Positions 1 to 10,335 are shown, numbered from the stretch's first letter. The stretch is 64,000 nt of DNA from Maniola hyperantus (GCF_902806685.2 NC_048553.1:8291099-8355098), one strand, 5' to 3'. Numbers and translations: made by a program. Notes: generated by a model not told the origin, from the sequence alone.

Positions 1-164
1 TAATTAATTTTATTTACCTACCTACCTATAACGTGCCTACTGCTTCAAGTAGTCAACTAAGTAATAAGCTAATTTATACATTTAGTTATTTCTTTGCCAA
101 CAGGTCACAATCACATAGGTAGATACATATTATAGGCTTGAAAATATTCAGCTCATCGAGTTAT

Positions 165-437
165 CACCACCATCAGCAAAGCACTACCAGCCCTGGGTGG
201 GCCTTGTCTTAGCTCCGGACCCCCAGTACCCGAATGTCCTTCTCCACTTCGTCTATCTACCGACCTCTAGGTCTTCCTCAGCCTCTACGACCCTCTGGTT
301 TGCTGTCCAACAACTTTTTCGGGGTGTCGTTGCATGCGTCGTCATCCGTTGCACATGTCCTGTCAATCGCATTCTTGACAGTTTAATGGTTTTGACAACA
401 TTCGGTTCCTTAAAAATTCGTACAGTTCGTGATTCTG
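165..437 (-). pseudogene. LINE reverse-transcriptase C-terminal remnant
   Basis: Read on the minus strand, this stretch encodes a recognisable C-terminal piece of an RTE-like non-LTR retrotransposon polyprotein. It contains a segment like FKEPNVVKTIKLSRMRLTGH, then a GHVQRM-type motif, a GRRG-GRPRGR basic stretch and an IDEVEKDIRVLG-type helix. In-frame TGA, TAG and TAA codons stand where arginine and tryptophan are expected, and a frameshift separates the NHELYE part. It is therefore a dead 5'- and 3'-truncated copy. It abuts a SINE on its right. The enzyme family reverse transcribes its own RNA at a nicked target; this copy cannot. A plus-strand frame of 100 codons over the same bases has no recognisable protein character. 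Confidence 0.7.
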
Positions 438-445
438 AATACTGT

Positions 446-684
446 GGCCATAGTCTACCACGCTGGCCAAATGCGGATTGGCAGACTACTCACCTTTGAG
501 AACATTATGGAGAACTTTCTGGCATACAGGTTTCTTCATGGTGTTTTCCTTTACCGTTAAAACATTAAGTGATATTTAATTGCTTAAAACACACATTAGG
601 TACTTACTCCGAAAAGTTAGAAATGCGTGCCCGGGATCGAACCCCTCTGAATAGGAGATGGAACTCTTAACCACTAGGTTATTA
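446..684 (-). mobile_element. tRNA-derived SINE (interrupted by the pogo-like element)
   Basis: Minus-strand copy of a common lepidopteran tRNA-derived SINE. On the minus strand the head has an A-box-like TAGTGGTTAAGA and a B-box-like GGTTCGATCCCGGGC. The body has the AACATTATGGAGAA and GCCAATCCGCATTTGGCCAGCG words (given in plus or minus sense). The last bases of the head continue at about 3399-3408, beyond the 2.7 kb transposon, so the SINE was present before that insertion. Family name not certain. Confidence 0.75.
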
Positions 685-1222
685 GGGTAACCTGGTCTAA
701 GAGTACGCATCCGATAAGAGTACGCAACACCAGAAGCCGTGAAGTTGTGTATGATGCGGGGCTAACTTCAGTCGCATTTTGATGTCAACTGTGATAAGAA
801 GTGCTGTGCGAAAAAAAAAATCAAATCCGGAAGAAAACACAAAAATTACGTAAGTTTGAAGATTTTTGCTTAAAATCTTAAATATTTTTAAAATTTTTCA
901 AGTAACTTTGAGACAAGAATGCAATTATTTTGTAAAAACGAAGTACACCGTGGAGTTTTCAAGGACGAGGCATAGTGCATGCAGCTAGCGTAATTTCGGT
1001 CGATGCCACGAGATGGCGATGAATTCAGCTTGTTTACAATTCGGCTAGAGTGTGTATGAGTACGCAGTTATGTACCTTATAAGAGTACGCGCGTACTCTT
1101 ACACGCGATTATTTTTAAGTTTGTTTCGTTACTGTATTTATTTTTTATTAGTTGCAAATATACAAATAAAAATATAATATGCAATGTGTAATTTATAGGT
1201 AATTGTTCATTTTGTACACAGG

Positions 1223-3135
1223 ATGTCTAGACGTCAGAGAAAAAGCGAAAGAAGTCTTTGTACTCCAGAGCAGTGGCTCAATGCTAAGACACGCGTCGAG
1301 GCAGGTGAATCAAAGAGGTCAGTTGCTAAATCATTGGGGATGCATGAAGCCACTTTGCGGAAGAGACTGAGGAGATCGTATCCAGCTTCAAGCTTGGGCA
1401 GATACTCCCAAACCTTTTCCTGTGAAATGGAAATAGAGCTGTGCAACTACATCAAAAAAGTGGATAATATGTTCTATGGATTAACCTCCCAAAAAGTACG
1501 AGAAATTGCTTATAATTTTGCTGAAAGGAATGGATTAGAACATCGCTTCAACAAAGAAAAAAAAAATGGCAGGTACGGAGTGGCTTCGACTTTTTTTGAA
1601 ACGGCACCCAGATTTGTCGTTACGTGCACCAACCTCGACCAGCGTTGCTCGTGCAATAGGCTTTAATAAGCCTCAATGCAATCGCTATTTTGAAAATCTG
1701 GCGAAGTTGTTAGACACGTACAAGTTCCCTCCACATGCAATTTATAACATGGACGAGACCGGAGTCTCCACAGTGCCAAATAAAGCTCCGAAGGTGATAT
1801 CTACTAAAGGGAAGCGTTGCGTCAACAAGATTTCCAGTGCTGAACGTGGCATAAATGTGACACTCGTGAATGCGGTCAACGCTGCAGGGAATTTTATTCC
1901 ACCAGCCTTCATATTTCCACGCAAACGTATGAAGGCCGAGCTCTTGGATGGAGCCCCACCTTCCTCTATAGGAATGGTGTCAGACTCGAGTTACATGAAT
2001 AGTTCTTTATTTGTAGACTGGTTATCTCATTTTAAAGACCACGCAAAGCCTAGCAAAGACAATCCAGTATTATTAATACTAGATAACCACACGTCACACT
2101 GTACCTTAAACGCAGTCCATTTCTTCCGAGAAAACCACATTCACGCCTTGACAATTCCACCTCACAGCAGTCACAAAACTCAGCCACTCGATCGCTGCGT
2201 CTATAACAGTCTCAAGATTTTTTATGCATCAGAGTGTGAAAAATGGATGCGTAACCATCCTGGTCGAGTAATAACCGTTTATCAAATTGCACAAATATTG
2301 ACTCCAGCTTACCTTAGAGCAGCTACTCCCGCAAATGCCATACAGAGCTTCAAGATAACCGGAATTCAACCGTTCAACCCGGACATTTTTGGAGAAGAAG
2401 ATTTCTTAGCTAGTGCAGTAACTGAAAGGCCACTGACAGAATCTCATGAAACACAGATTTCCCAATCAGCTGATGAGTTACCAGAAAATATGCCTTTGAC
2501 AGAATCCTGTGAAGAACAGATTGCCCAATCGGTTGATAACCTAGCACAAAATCTACCTTAAATGACAGAATCTAATGAAGCAAACATTTCCCAACTGACA
2601 AATGATTTGGTACAAAATATAGACCATGAGAATAACGCTCCCTGCAATTCTCCGCAGCCCTCGTGCTCAACAAATTATACGTCTGTTCAGCCGTTAGTTG
2701 AGATAGAAAGAGTGCGTACACCACCTGCCTGTTCTATTCAAAGCATCGAATCGCCTCGTGTACCCCTTGAAGATGTAGCCCCCCTACCACGAGCTGAATT
2801 TATTTCAAGATCTAACCGCAAAAGAGGAAAGTCAGATGTTTTGGGTGGGTCTCCATACAAACTGGCTCTCGAGGAGTCTATGGCTTCAAAGAAAGTGCCA
2901 AAGAGTGTTCCAAAACCAGATTCAAAATCTCTTCCTAAAAAGGCTAAAAAACCTTTTAAAGTGCCAAAGAAAATGCCAAAAAAAAAAGGTTTGGAGATGC
3001 CCATCATGCACTGAAATCTACGTACACCCCCCCGCACAAGACTGGATAGGATGCTGAAAATGCTCCGAATGGTGGCATGAGGCATGTACGACCTATGAGG
3101 GTCAAGGAGTTTTTATTTGCCACCTCTGTAAGTAA
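1223..3135 (+). pseudogene. pogo/Tigger-like transposase with C-terminal PHD-like finger, broken
   Basis: Transposase of the pogo group (CENP-B/jerky/Tigger relatives), which in intact form excises and reinserts DNA flanked by its inverted repeats. The first frame (1223-1564, 114 codons) carries an HTH_psq-like helix-turn-helix (about residues 11-50, with SKRSVAKSLGMHEATLRKRL) and the start of a CENP-B-type second DNA-binding region (YGLTSQKVREIAYNFAERNG). A ten-A run at 1557-1566 shifts the frame by one base. The second frame, from 1566, holds the DDE_1 core. Catalytic aspartates are visible in NMDETG (residue 63 from 1566), LLILDNHTSH (173) and THKTQPLD-like SSHKTQPLDR (209). A TAA at 2559 interrupts a low-complexity linker, which continues in frame to a Lys/Pro-rich basic tail. 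A second ten-A run at 2978-2987 shifts again into a PHD-like finger. The gene cannot make a full protein as it stands. Confidence 0.85.
2998..3129 (+). other. PHD-like zinc-finger coding segment at the end of the transposase
   Basis: In the frame entered after the A-run at 2978-2987, cysteines and histidine are spaced as in a PHD finger: CPSC, then GC, KCSEWWHEAC, and finally CHLC just before a TAA at 3133. A TGA at 3055-3057 interrupts it between GC and KCSEWW. PHD-like fingers at the C-terminus are known in some insect pogo/Tigger-derived transposases. Whether it once bound chromatin marks here cannot be told from sequence. Confidence 0.65.
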
Positions 3136-3844
3136 AAAAAAGTTACACGGCCCGCGTACTCTTATCGACGTACACGCGTAGTCTTACCCACTAGTTCTTG
3201 TAAGAGTACGCAATTCCCATTATTGATAATTTTGATTATATTTAGCGATAAAACGTAATTTTGTCTTTTTTTATGTTATTTTATGAAAGATGTTTAAATT
3301 GTAGACGTAATAAATGCTTAGTTGATTACCTAGACTTCATTTTGATTTTTTAGAATATTTTGAACCTTAAGTGCGTACTCCTAAACCAGGCTACCCTAGA
3401 TATCGCTTTAATGAACTTACTTTAATCTACTACTATAAAATGTATAGGTACTTTTTTTTAAATGTAGTAAGTACTTAAAACAAAAATTAAAACTGAAAAT
3501 TTTCAACTCTCGTTTGTCACAGATAGGTAACTAAACCCAATTTAGATGCGAATTTATTTAAAAGTAAAATGGTTCAAACAATTAAACAATTCAATTTTAA
3601 TCAGGACTCCAGATACCTACTTATTTTTGTTCGAGCAAAATTTTTACCTATCTGCACAGAAACTAGCCAGTAAAATATTAAACCTAATCTATTGAATATT
3701 TCATAAATTCTATGCATATGATAACATAGTTCTGGAATTCAATTAAATGAATTGGAAATATTATATTGTGTTTGTAGTAGGTATACCTAAGCTACGAGTC
3801 AAAAACCAAATAAACACATAGGTAGATAAGTAGGTGCTACCTGT

Positions 3845-4498
3845 AAAAAGAAACCGGTCAAGTGCGAGTCGGACTCGCACACCTAGGGTTCCGTACCATC
3901 GTACTTCTTCTTCTTCCTTACCTTATCCCACGCTACGTAGGGTCGGAACAACATGTCTTCTTCTTCCACTTATTCCTGTCATTCGTCAACGTATTATTTT
4001 TCACGCAATCCATCCACCTTTTCTTTGGTCGTCCTCTCCTCTTTTTTCCTTCCACATGCATACTTAACATTCTTCTAGTGACATGGCTTTCTTCCCTCCG
4101 CATTATACCATGCCAGCCTATTACCCCTCATCGTTTTATTATTCTTAGCCATGTTGTAGGGGTTTGGCTAGATGTTTTGCAGCCGGGCGCCTGCCTGACG
4201 CTAACCCTCTTTGGGAATAATTCCGTACCATCGTAAAAGATTTATTAACATTTTTAACCGACTTCTTATTATGTGCAACACTGCAAGTTAATGACAACAG
4301 TGCGATCTATACTTATTTCCTTTTTTTTTCTTGAACACATAATATTTTTATGATTGAACCAAAATTTCACGGTTTTTGGATTTATCCGTTTACTTGTGCT
4401 ATAAGAACTACCTTCCTGCAAAATTTCATGATTCTAGATCAATAGTTCCGGTTGTTGAGACAGCTCAACAACAGACAATCCTCTAACAAAACAGCTCT
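3845..4498 (+). mobile_element. degraded copy of the AACCGGCCAAGTGCGAGTC repeat family
   Basis: This repeat begins with AACCGGTCAAGTGCGAGTC and GGTTCCGTAC. It resumes after an insertion with the later family words (aaatttcacggttttt, gctataagaacta, aaatttcatgattctag). Other copies in the window are at 24243-24633, 25942-26390, 42670-43117 and 59911-60042. The left third is interrupted by a LINE tail at 3904-4220. It is non-coding; its class is unknown to me. Confidence 0.65.
3904..4220 (-). mobile_element. 5'-truncated LINE 3' end with 15-bp target duplication
   Basis: On the minus strand the fragment encodes the C-terminus of a non-LTR reverse transcriptase. The residues RMLSMHVEGKKRRGRPKKRW are followed by MDCVKNN and a terminal KKKTCCSDPT with a stop at 3933-3935. 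It is followed by a (GAA)n-like tail. The insert is flanked by perfect direct repeats TTCCGTACCATCGTA at 3889-3903 and 4221-4235, the mark of target-primed reverse transcription. The host sequence is another repeat, so the order of events is clear. Plus-strand frames of 77 and 124 codons here are chance frames. Confidence 0.8.
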
Positions 4499-4657
4499 TT
4501 CTACAGATCGATGTACCTACCTTATTTTCTGCAGCGTACCTACTGCAGAATTCGTCAGCCAGATTTTTTTATCTTGTGAATAATGTTACCTAATTTCATG
4601 CTTTCTTCGGCTGAAAGCAAATGCGGTACTAATTGCAGTAGGTATACCTAGATAGTC

Positions 4658-4856
4658 TAGATACAGTACGCGGCCGAAAGTAATGTACTTACATCGACCT
4701 TTAGAAGGAGATAGCAAACTTGTAGAGCACTGTCTCTGACGTTGTGACCGATAAAACGTCAAATAGGTATGAGTGACAGAGACAACGCTCTATTACAAAG
4801 CCAAAATGTAGGTCTAAAGGCCTATGTACATTACTTTCGGCCGCGTACTGTATCTA
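4658..4856. mobile_element. inverted-repeat MITE, family M1 copy 1
   Basis: The ends are perfect inverted repeats of 31 bp (outer part TAGATACAGTACGCGGCCGA), with TA at each edge. The interior is non-coding and partly palindromic (GACAGAGACAACGCTCTA-type words). A second, more diverged copy lies at 46341-46524. A TA target duplication points to a Tc1/mariner-type helper. Confidence 0.8.
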
Positions 4857-5274
4857 TAGGGATAGAAATTCTCACACGTTAGGTGAAAATGATCATTTCC
4901 ATTCACTCAAAGCCTGTTTGTATACGCACTAATCAAAGACAGGGAAAGCGTCCTTGACGCAGCATAATACACAAATGCCTAGGATGCCGCCGATAGTGAG
5001 AGTGCTATTTGGCCGGATGGACGCCGCCATATAATATGCTTATGTGCCACCGGGCTTAGACGTTACCACAACCACAGTATAGCTAATGTTAACAGTTACT
5101 CCAGTGTATACTAAACCTATTAGCGCACGTTCACATCAATTGTTTCGTACGAAATCATTGCTTTGGAAACCCAGATCGTTCCGCAGTTTCCCAGAGATCT
5201 ACTACTATTATGTGATTAATGGAAAGGGGTCACGACTTTCAGCACCTAGGTATACGACTATAAAGATATTTTCT

Positions 5275-5455
5275 CACTAGATGAAGCCAGCGACTTCGTC
5301 CGCGAGGATTAAGGTCTTTTAATAATTTGTTGGAACTCTATGAAGTTCTGGGATAAAAAGTAGCCTAGATGCAAACTTTTCATCAAAATCGGTTAAACAG
5401 ATAGACCCGTACGAAACTAGCAAACAGAAACACTTTCGCTTTATAATATTAAAGG
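5275..5455 (-). mobile_element. Helitron-like non-autonomous element, family A, degraded
   Basis: Minus-strand copy, with the 3' CTAG end at the left (CACTAGATGA). The subterminal GCGACTTCGTCCGCG hairpin word follows, then the ATCGGTTAAACAGAT block, ending in TTTATAATATTA at the right. Assignment to Helitrons rests on the TC...CTAG ends and the hairpin and is an inference. Confidence 0.6.
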
Positions 5456-5552
5456 TGCGTTTCCAAAGACGCGGAGCTGGGGATTTCGAGCACTGTGATG
5501 GGCCGCTCTGCTCCACTCCGCCCAGCTCTGCATCAGTGGAAACGCACCCTTA
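5449..5552. mobile_element. short MITE with GGTGCGTTTCCA ends
   Basis: A ~100-bp element with inverted ends AAGGTGCGTTTCCA and TGGAAACGCACCCTT, flanked by TTA(A). It inserted at the right end of the preceding Helitron-like copy. TTAA-like flanks would fit a piggyBac-type passenger, but the duplication is not clean. Confidence 0.6.
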
Positions 5553-5851
5553 GAATGGAAGTATTTGCCTGTATGATTATTATTATTTCATCTGTAATCT
5601 TCGCAACTACGACGGAAGTAAGTAATTATTCCTAACACGATATAGAGCTGTACGTAGGATAGCTATTCGCTGTCTAGCCAAACCTCAAGTCCAACCGGCC
5701 TCCATTACACGAATGTTAATAGATAGTAAGCCAGTAAACGTTACACGCAACAATCTTGGGCCACCTGTTGCGGTGCCGTAAATCTACAATCACTACCCAG
5801 TATACCTATCTATCCATAATTACCTCACCACCTCACTTATACCTATACCTA

Positions 5852-6073
5852 CTAGCTGATGCCCGCGACTTCGTACGCGTGGATTTAGGTTTTTAAAAAT
5901 CCCGTGGGAACTCTTTGATTTTCCGGGATAAAAAGTAGCCTATGTCCTTCTCCAGGTCTTAAACTACCTACCTATAGGTACCCATGCAAAAAATCACGTC
6001 GATCCATTGCTCCGTTACGACGTGATTTAAGGACAAACCAACAAGCAAACACACTTTCACATTTATGATAGAG
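5852..6073 (-). mobile_element. Helitron-like element, family B
   Basis: ACTAGCTGATGCCCGCGACTT opening with GTGGATTTAGG, TTTCCGGGATAAAAAGTAGCC and the family-B block (ATGCAAAAAATCACGTCGAT, then AAGGACAAACCAACAA). The end CACACTTTCACATTTATGAT is at the right. Confidence 0.65.
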
Positions 6074-6080
6074 GTAGGGA

Positions 6081-6188
6081 TGTCCAGTGTGGTGGACTAT
6101 GGCCAAACCCTTGTCATTCTAAGAGGAGACCCGTGTTCAGTAGTGAACTGGCGATGGGTTGTTGAACTTGTTGATGATGATGATGACT
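6081..6188 (+). mobile_element. SINE 3' fragment with (GAT)n tail
   Basis: Plus-strand 3' part of the SINE family seen at 446-684: GTGGTGGACTATGGCCAAAC, GAGGAGACCCGTGTTCAG, then GCGATGGGTTGTTG and a GATGATGATGATGA tail. Confidence 0.65.
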
Positions 6189-6616
6189 AAAATCTACATA
6201 CTCGCAACAATCTTAGGAAAGCCACCTGTTGCTGTTGCCTCTAGTTACTAGTGTAGTTACTCAACCGGCGCCGATGTATTGTGACCAGCCGAGCCTTCCG
6301 AGTGCCTTCGACCGCGAATTATCGAGTTAAGGTCTGTTACTATGTATGAGCTTAGCCGTTTACATTATCGATGTTAAACACGGGACAGTGAAAGTGAGTG
6401 GTTAAATGGTTATGTAACGGCTAGTCTAGTCGTTTCCACTAACAATAGGGTTAAATAGTGGTTAAAATTTAGTTCATTGCAGATTCTCTTTTCTTTGTGG
6501 TTTAGCAGTCCTGTTTAATCATTAATTATTACGATTTGGTTATTCATCTAAAAGTCATTACAAGTCTGTACCTAGACATAGATTGATAGAAAATAGATTT
6601 TATAGTAAATAGACCA

Positions 6617-7003
6617 TTGATCTTAATTGTCCTGGGCAATTTGAATGGATTAAAATTGAGTTCGAAGATAGTCATTGGGGTCCGAAGGTGCTGGAATGAC
6701 GATTTCGACGATTCCACTAATGGAAAGACGACATCAAATGAGTCATATAGGAAGTCGCTGAATTCAGGAACCTATGCCCAGCAATGGACGTCTATCGTTT
6801 TCAGACGACGGCGACTTCATGAATTGAAAAAAAACTGACTGAATTTTTTGGGGTCGCACTAGAAAGCGCAATGTTGGTAGATTCCCACTCACATGTGGAC
6901 AGGAGGCTTCAAACGAGTCGCAGGGAGTCATTGAAGGATGAGGAGTCCTTCTTCCTACAGTGATTCGACAAGATCGTAAAGTGTGGAAATCTCTACGAGC
7001 CCT
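6617..7003 (+). pseudogene. LINE reverse-transcriptase C-terminal remnants
   Basis: Two degraded pieces of RTE-like reverse-transcriptase C-terminus on the plus strand. The first ends in a YAQQWTSIVF-like motif (about 6770-6805), preceded by a CWNDDFDDS-type segment. The second (about 6893-7003) gives WTGGFKRVAGSH and, after a frame change, RQDRKVWKSLRAL. Both are standard tail words of this protein family. The frames are broken and there is no start context, so this is not a gene. Confidence 0.6.
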
Positions 7004-7522
7004 AGGTATGTCTAGTAGTGACCGCGCGGGTTTCGGATATACTTTACGTATTTTTTGGGATACGGGCCTGTCATTGTGTATCTTGCATAGTATTATTATT
7101 TTAGGCTGTGGTTATAGAAGTGAAAGTGATGTGATCCAGTTACTAGCTCTAAACAATGCCAATAATAATAAGGTTAGCAAAAAAATACTTAGCTTACAAA
7201 ACTAAAAAGAAAGTTAAGAATTCGGATTCCGGAATTTACTAAGTAGGTAGGTATACTTTTTTCTTATGATCATTTAGAAATGAAATCAAAAAATTCAAAA
7301 ACTTAAATTAAAGTGAGATGATAATAATGTCTTAGAATGTACTACCTATCCATAGAAAAACATTAAACTAGGTAGTTTAAATTTTAAGGAGGGTACCTAC
7401 CTATCGATTTAATTAATTATAACATCTTAAAATAAAAAAGAATTGATAAAAATCATGAAATAAATAAAAATATTTCATAAGCAGATATTATAATTTTGGC
7501 TGGATTTTTATTAAAATATTTT

Positions 7523-7610
7523 ATTGGTCTGAAATCTGAACTAATTCTAAACAGTAGCGTCAGCTATGTAGATGCTGACGGTTTAGAATTAGTTCAGATT
7601 TCAGACCAAT
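7523..7610. repeat. perfect 30-bp inverted repeat foldback
   Basis: Arms 7523-7552 and 7581-7610 are exact reverse complements (outer part ATTGGTCTGAAATCTGAACT). Inside them CGTCAGC pairs with GCTGACG around a 9-base loop, giving a hairpin of about 88 bases. This is most likely a small foldback transposon. No coding content. Confidence 0.85.
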
Positions 7611-9548
7611 GCGTATTGATAATATCTAATCGCCTGAATCACAGATCGTTTTTAACTACACTTTCATTTTGAGTAATATTCATTGCGTTATTGATATGGT
7701 TGCTTTAGTAGAAGGCTTGAATGAAACGCGTAATGTATATTGTGTGTTTGGTATTTCTCAATACAAAATTAGATGAAAACGTCATAATATAACAATAGGC
7801 TTTATTGAGCAATTTCCTAAAGCTAATTGCTGTCATATTACGGTTCGGAAAGTTACTAATTACCACACAGCCAGATAGAACTGAATAAGCCATTGGATTA
7901 ATTTGTATGTTACAGGTTACAAAGGTTAAACACATATACCTAGATCAATGGTCAAACAAAGGTTATTTTATGATTTAAAAATCAAAAATAAAAACCCACT
8001 TCAATAATGACCACAAACATTAAAAATTCAAATAAAATTTATTTAAGGGAAAATATTATGTATAAAAAGTTAGTGCAGATAAACATTTTGAAGCCAGTGT
8101 CAATTATATAAGCCGCAGGATCCATCTAAGTATACCTACTCTTCATATTTTTTTGTGACTCCAAATTATATTATTAGTAGAATTACACCAACGCTTGTAG
8201 GTACATACCAACATAAAGATATATTTTGTGTATATTTCTGGTTTCTCTACAAACCTTATACATTTAACCAATATAAGCGGGTGAGTCGTTAGAAAAATGG
8301 GCGTTTTCCACGCTAATATAATTTCCCGATGCGTCATCAATCACCCGGAGGGGCGAGTTAAGTCGACACATGTAAATTTTAGGCAGAATTATACGTTACG
8401 CAACGATGTTTGTAAAGGTCCATCGGACAAATTAAAAATAAGCTTAAAATAATAGGTGTATTTAAAAATATTCTCAAAAATTGTTATTGATAGTCTGATA
8501 AGTGATAGGTAAGTATGAATAAATAAGCAAAACAGGTATAGGTAGTGGCCATTTTTACAGAACTCCGGAAGCTTTTAAAGTAATTTTTATTTAAAAATCT
8601 ACACGTGACATATTTTTTTAAATCGTGGAGATTTTATTTGATTTTTTTTGTAAATTCAAAACTGTTTCATACAGGCCAACGTAGACACAAGTGTTTCACG
8701 TAGCCAAAGTTATGGCCTTAACGTAGTTGACTACCCGAGAAAATCAACGCATTTCCAATACATTTCCAAATTCCAGGAAAAAACGTTTAAGTATAAATAC
8801 ATTTACCTAGGTAAGCTGTGTAGCAATACAAAAAACCCTAAATCATTTTAGCCGAAACGACTGCCTCGTTTTCCGCTTTAAAGCCTACAAACACTTCATT
8901 TTGCTGTATTCTTAGCAAAAACTGCTGAAAAAAGCGGACATCATCAATTAGTGAGGAAGCGCGGGTAAATGTATAGCGGCAGGTTAGGTCAAATAATCGG
9001 CGGCTCATTTGCCACCCGGGCCCGCTCTCCCTGTGTTTACTACTCATTAAGCCTGAAGATCCTCTGTTATAGATGTTTGTTTTGTATTTGTATGCTTAAG
9101 GGTGGGTTGGGGCACGTTGGTTTTTATAGGTATTAGTGATGTGGGTGTCGACAGTATACTTACCTACTCTCTTTTAAATAGCTTAGTGCTCAAAGAAATT
9201 AGGATTCTTGGTTTTACAGTAGGTACCTACAAGTAATACAAACATTGAACTTCAAATTATTATCGAAAAGCTTTTGGCGTGAAAAATGTTTGTTACACAG
9301 AAAAATGTTTCGACTTACTTTGTATTTATATTTAATAAAGTGCTTGTATTATTATACAAGCGGTAGGTAATCTGAGTATTACCTAATATCATTTTTGATT
9401 AAAAATGTAAGCTTTTTGTTCCTACAAGTAAGTATAATATAGAAATAAAGAACTGTAAATTTCCATTTTTTTTTTGTTTTACCTACCTGAATTCAATCTC
9501 GCCACACCGGTGCAACGGATCGGCATTCAGCGCAATTTCAGCATAATG
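7611..9548. other. gene-free AT-rich stretch
   Basis: No gene and no clear repeat seen. The part around 8830-9050 is less AT-rich and contains CpGs, so it could be unique conserved DNA. A 69-codon minus frame there has no recognisable protein features. Confidence 0.4.
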
Positions 9549-9650
9549 ACCTGGAGAGTGACATATGCTACTTTATACTTTGGAAAATCAAAGAGTTCCC
9601 ACGGGATTTTACCTAAAAACCTAAATAAAGTCGCCGGCATCAGCTAGTAC
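9549..9650 (+). mobile_element. Helitron-like 3' fragment
   Basis: Plus-strand 3' end: GGAGAGTGACATATGCTACTT, AAATCAAAGAGTTCCCACGG, AACCTAAAT, then GTCGCCGGCATCAGCTAGT. The GC hairpin is eroded. Confidence 0.6.
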
Positions 9651-9699
9651 CTAAGTACGTTTATATATTTCAAAATTCCAGTTTTCTCGGGAACAAAAA

Positions 9700-9890
9700 C
9701 AGATTGCACATTTAAAAAGTTCAGTTCGCAATAATTAAGCAAGAATCTCGCAAGTCGGCCATTTTCCCCAGCAAGTCACGGCGCTTAATTTCCTAGCTGT
9801 AATTTCGGCGGCGTAATTTTTCCCGCGCCATTTACTCGCACGTCCATCATCGCGGAGGCTTTTTGTGCAAGACTGCACATGAAGGGGTGG
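9700..9890. promoter_or_regulatory. candidate conserved non-coding block
   Basis: Repeat-free, CpG-containing DNA with several TAATT/AATTA homeodomain-like words (AATAATTAAGC, GCTTAATTTCC, GTAATTTCGGCGGCGTAATT). It is flanked by repeats. An enhancer-like role is only inferred from composition. Confidence 0.25.
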
Positions 9891-10098
9891 AAATGAAGGG
9901 ACATGTAAATTAAGGAATTAATATTATTATTGTATATTTTTGTATGTTACCTACTAGCGGATAACCAGCGTGTGCTAATAAATACGCTGAAAAAAAACTT
10001 CGCATTATTAACTTTCTAATGAAACAGGTTTGGGGCACATGGGTTGGGTTGGGTGGTTTCAAAGTCTATGATTGACATAGGTGGAAATATTTTTTATC

Positions 10099-10260
10099 AC
10101 TAATATTATAAAGAAGTCGATAAACTATAAAACTACTGAACCGATTTTAATAATTCTTGTACTATTAGAAAGCTACGTTAGTCAGAAGTAACATAGGCTA
10201 TAAATTACACATTATTAATTAAATTTTATATATTATAGGAATTACCTAAGATACCTGTGG
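10099..10260 (+). mobile_element. Helitron-like element, family D fragment
   Basis: TCACTAATATTATAAAGAAG start, then AAACTACTGAACCGATTTTAA, ATTAGAAAGCTACGTTA and ACATAGGCTATAAAT, matching the reverse complement of the copies at 40753-40917 and 60673-60852. The CTAG end is missing. Confidence 0.55.
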
Positions 10261-10335
10261 TCATAATACCTTTACCAGCATTCCTTCGTTGCAACCAAAA
10301 TTAACCTTCAACATTCACATGAATCAGAGTGTGAC

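Larger units (their letters stand above)
685..3396 (+). mobile_element. pogo/Tigger-like DNA transposon, nearly complete
   Basis: The element is bounded by imperfect terminal inverted repeats of about 25-27 bp. The left end reads AGGGTAACCTGGTCTAAGAG and the right end, reverse-complemented, reads AGGGTAGCCTGGTTTAGGAG. It sits between TA dinucleotides at 683-684 and 3397-3398, the target duplication typical of Tc1/mariner/pogo elements. A GAGTACGC-type word recurs just inside both ends (about 700-730, 1055-1105, 3150-3215, 3368-3385) and may be the transposase binding site. The interior carries one broken transposase gene on the plus strand. The target was the end of a SINE. The low number of lesions suggests a fairly young copy. 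Confidence 0.85.

Noticed and set aside
3862..4236. 124-codon plus-strand frame rich in Leu/Phe, resembling a membrane protein
   Set aside because: It is antisense to a LINE reverse-transcriptase remnant; the hydrophobic look comes from the complement of Lys/Arg codons.
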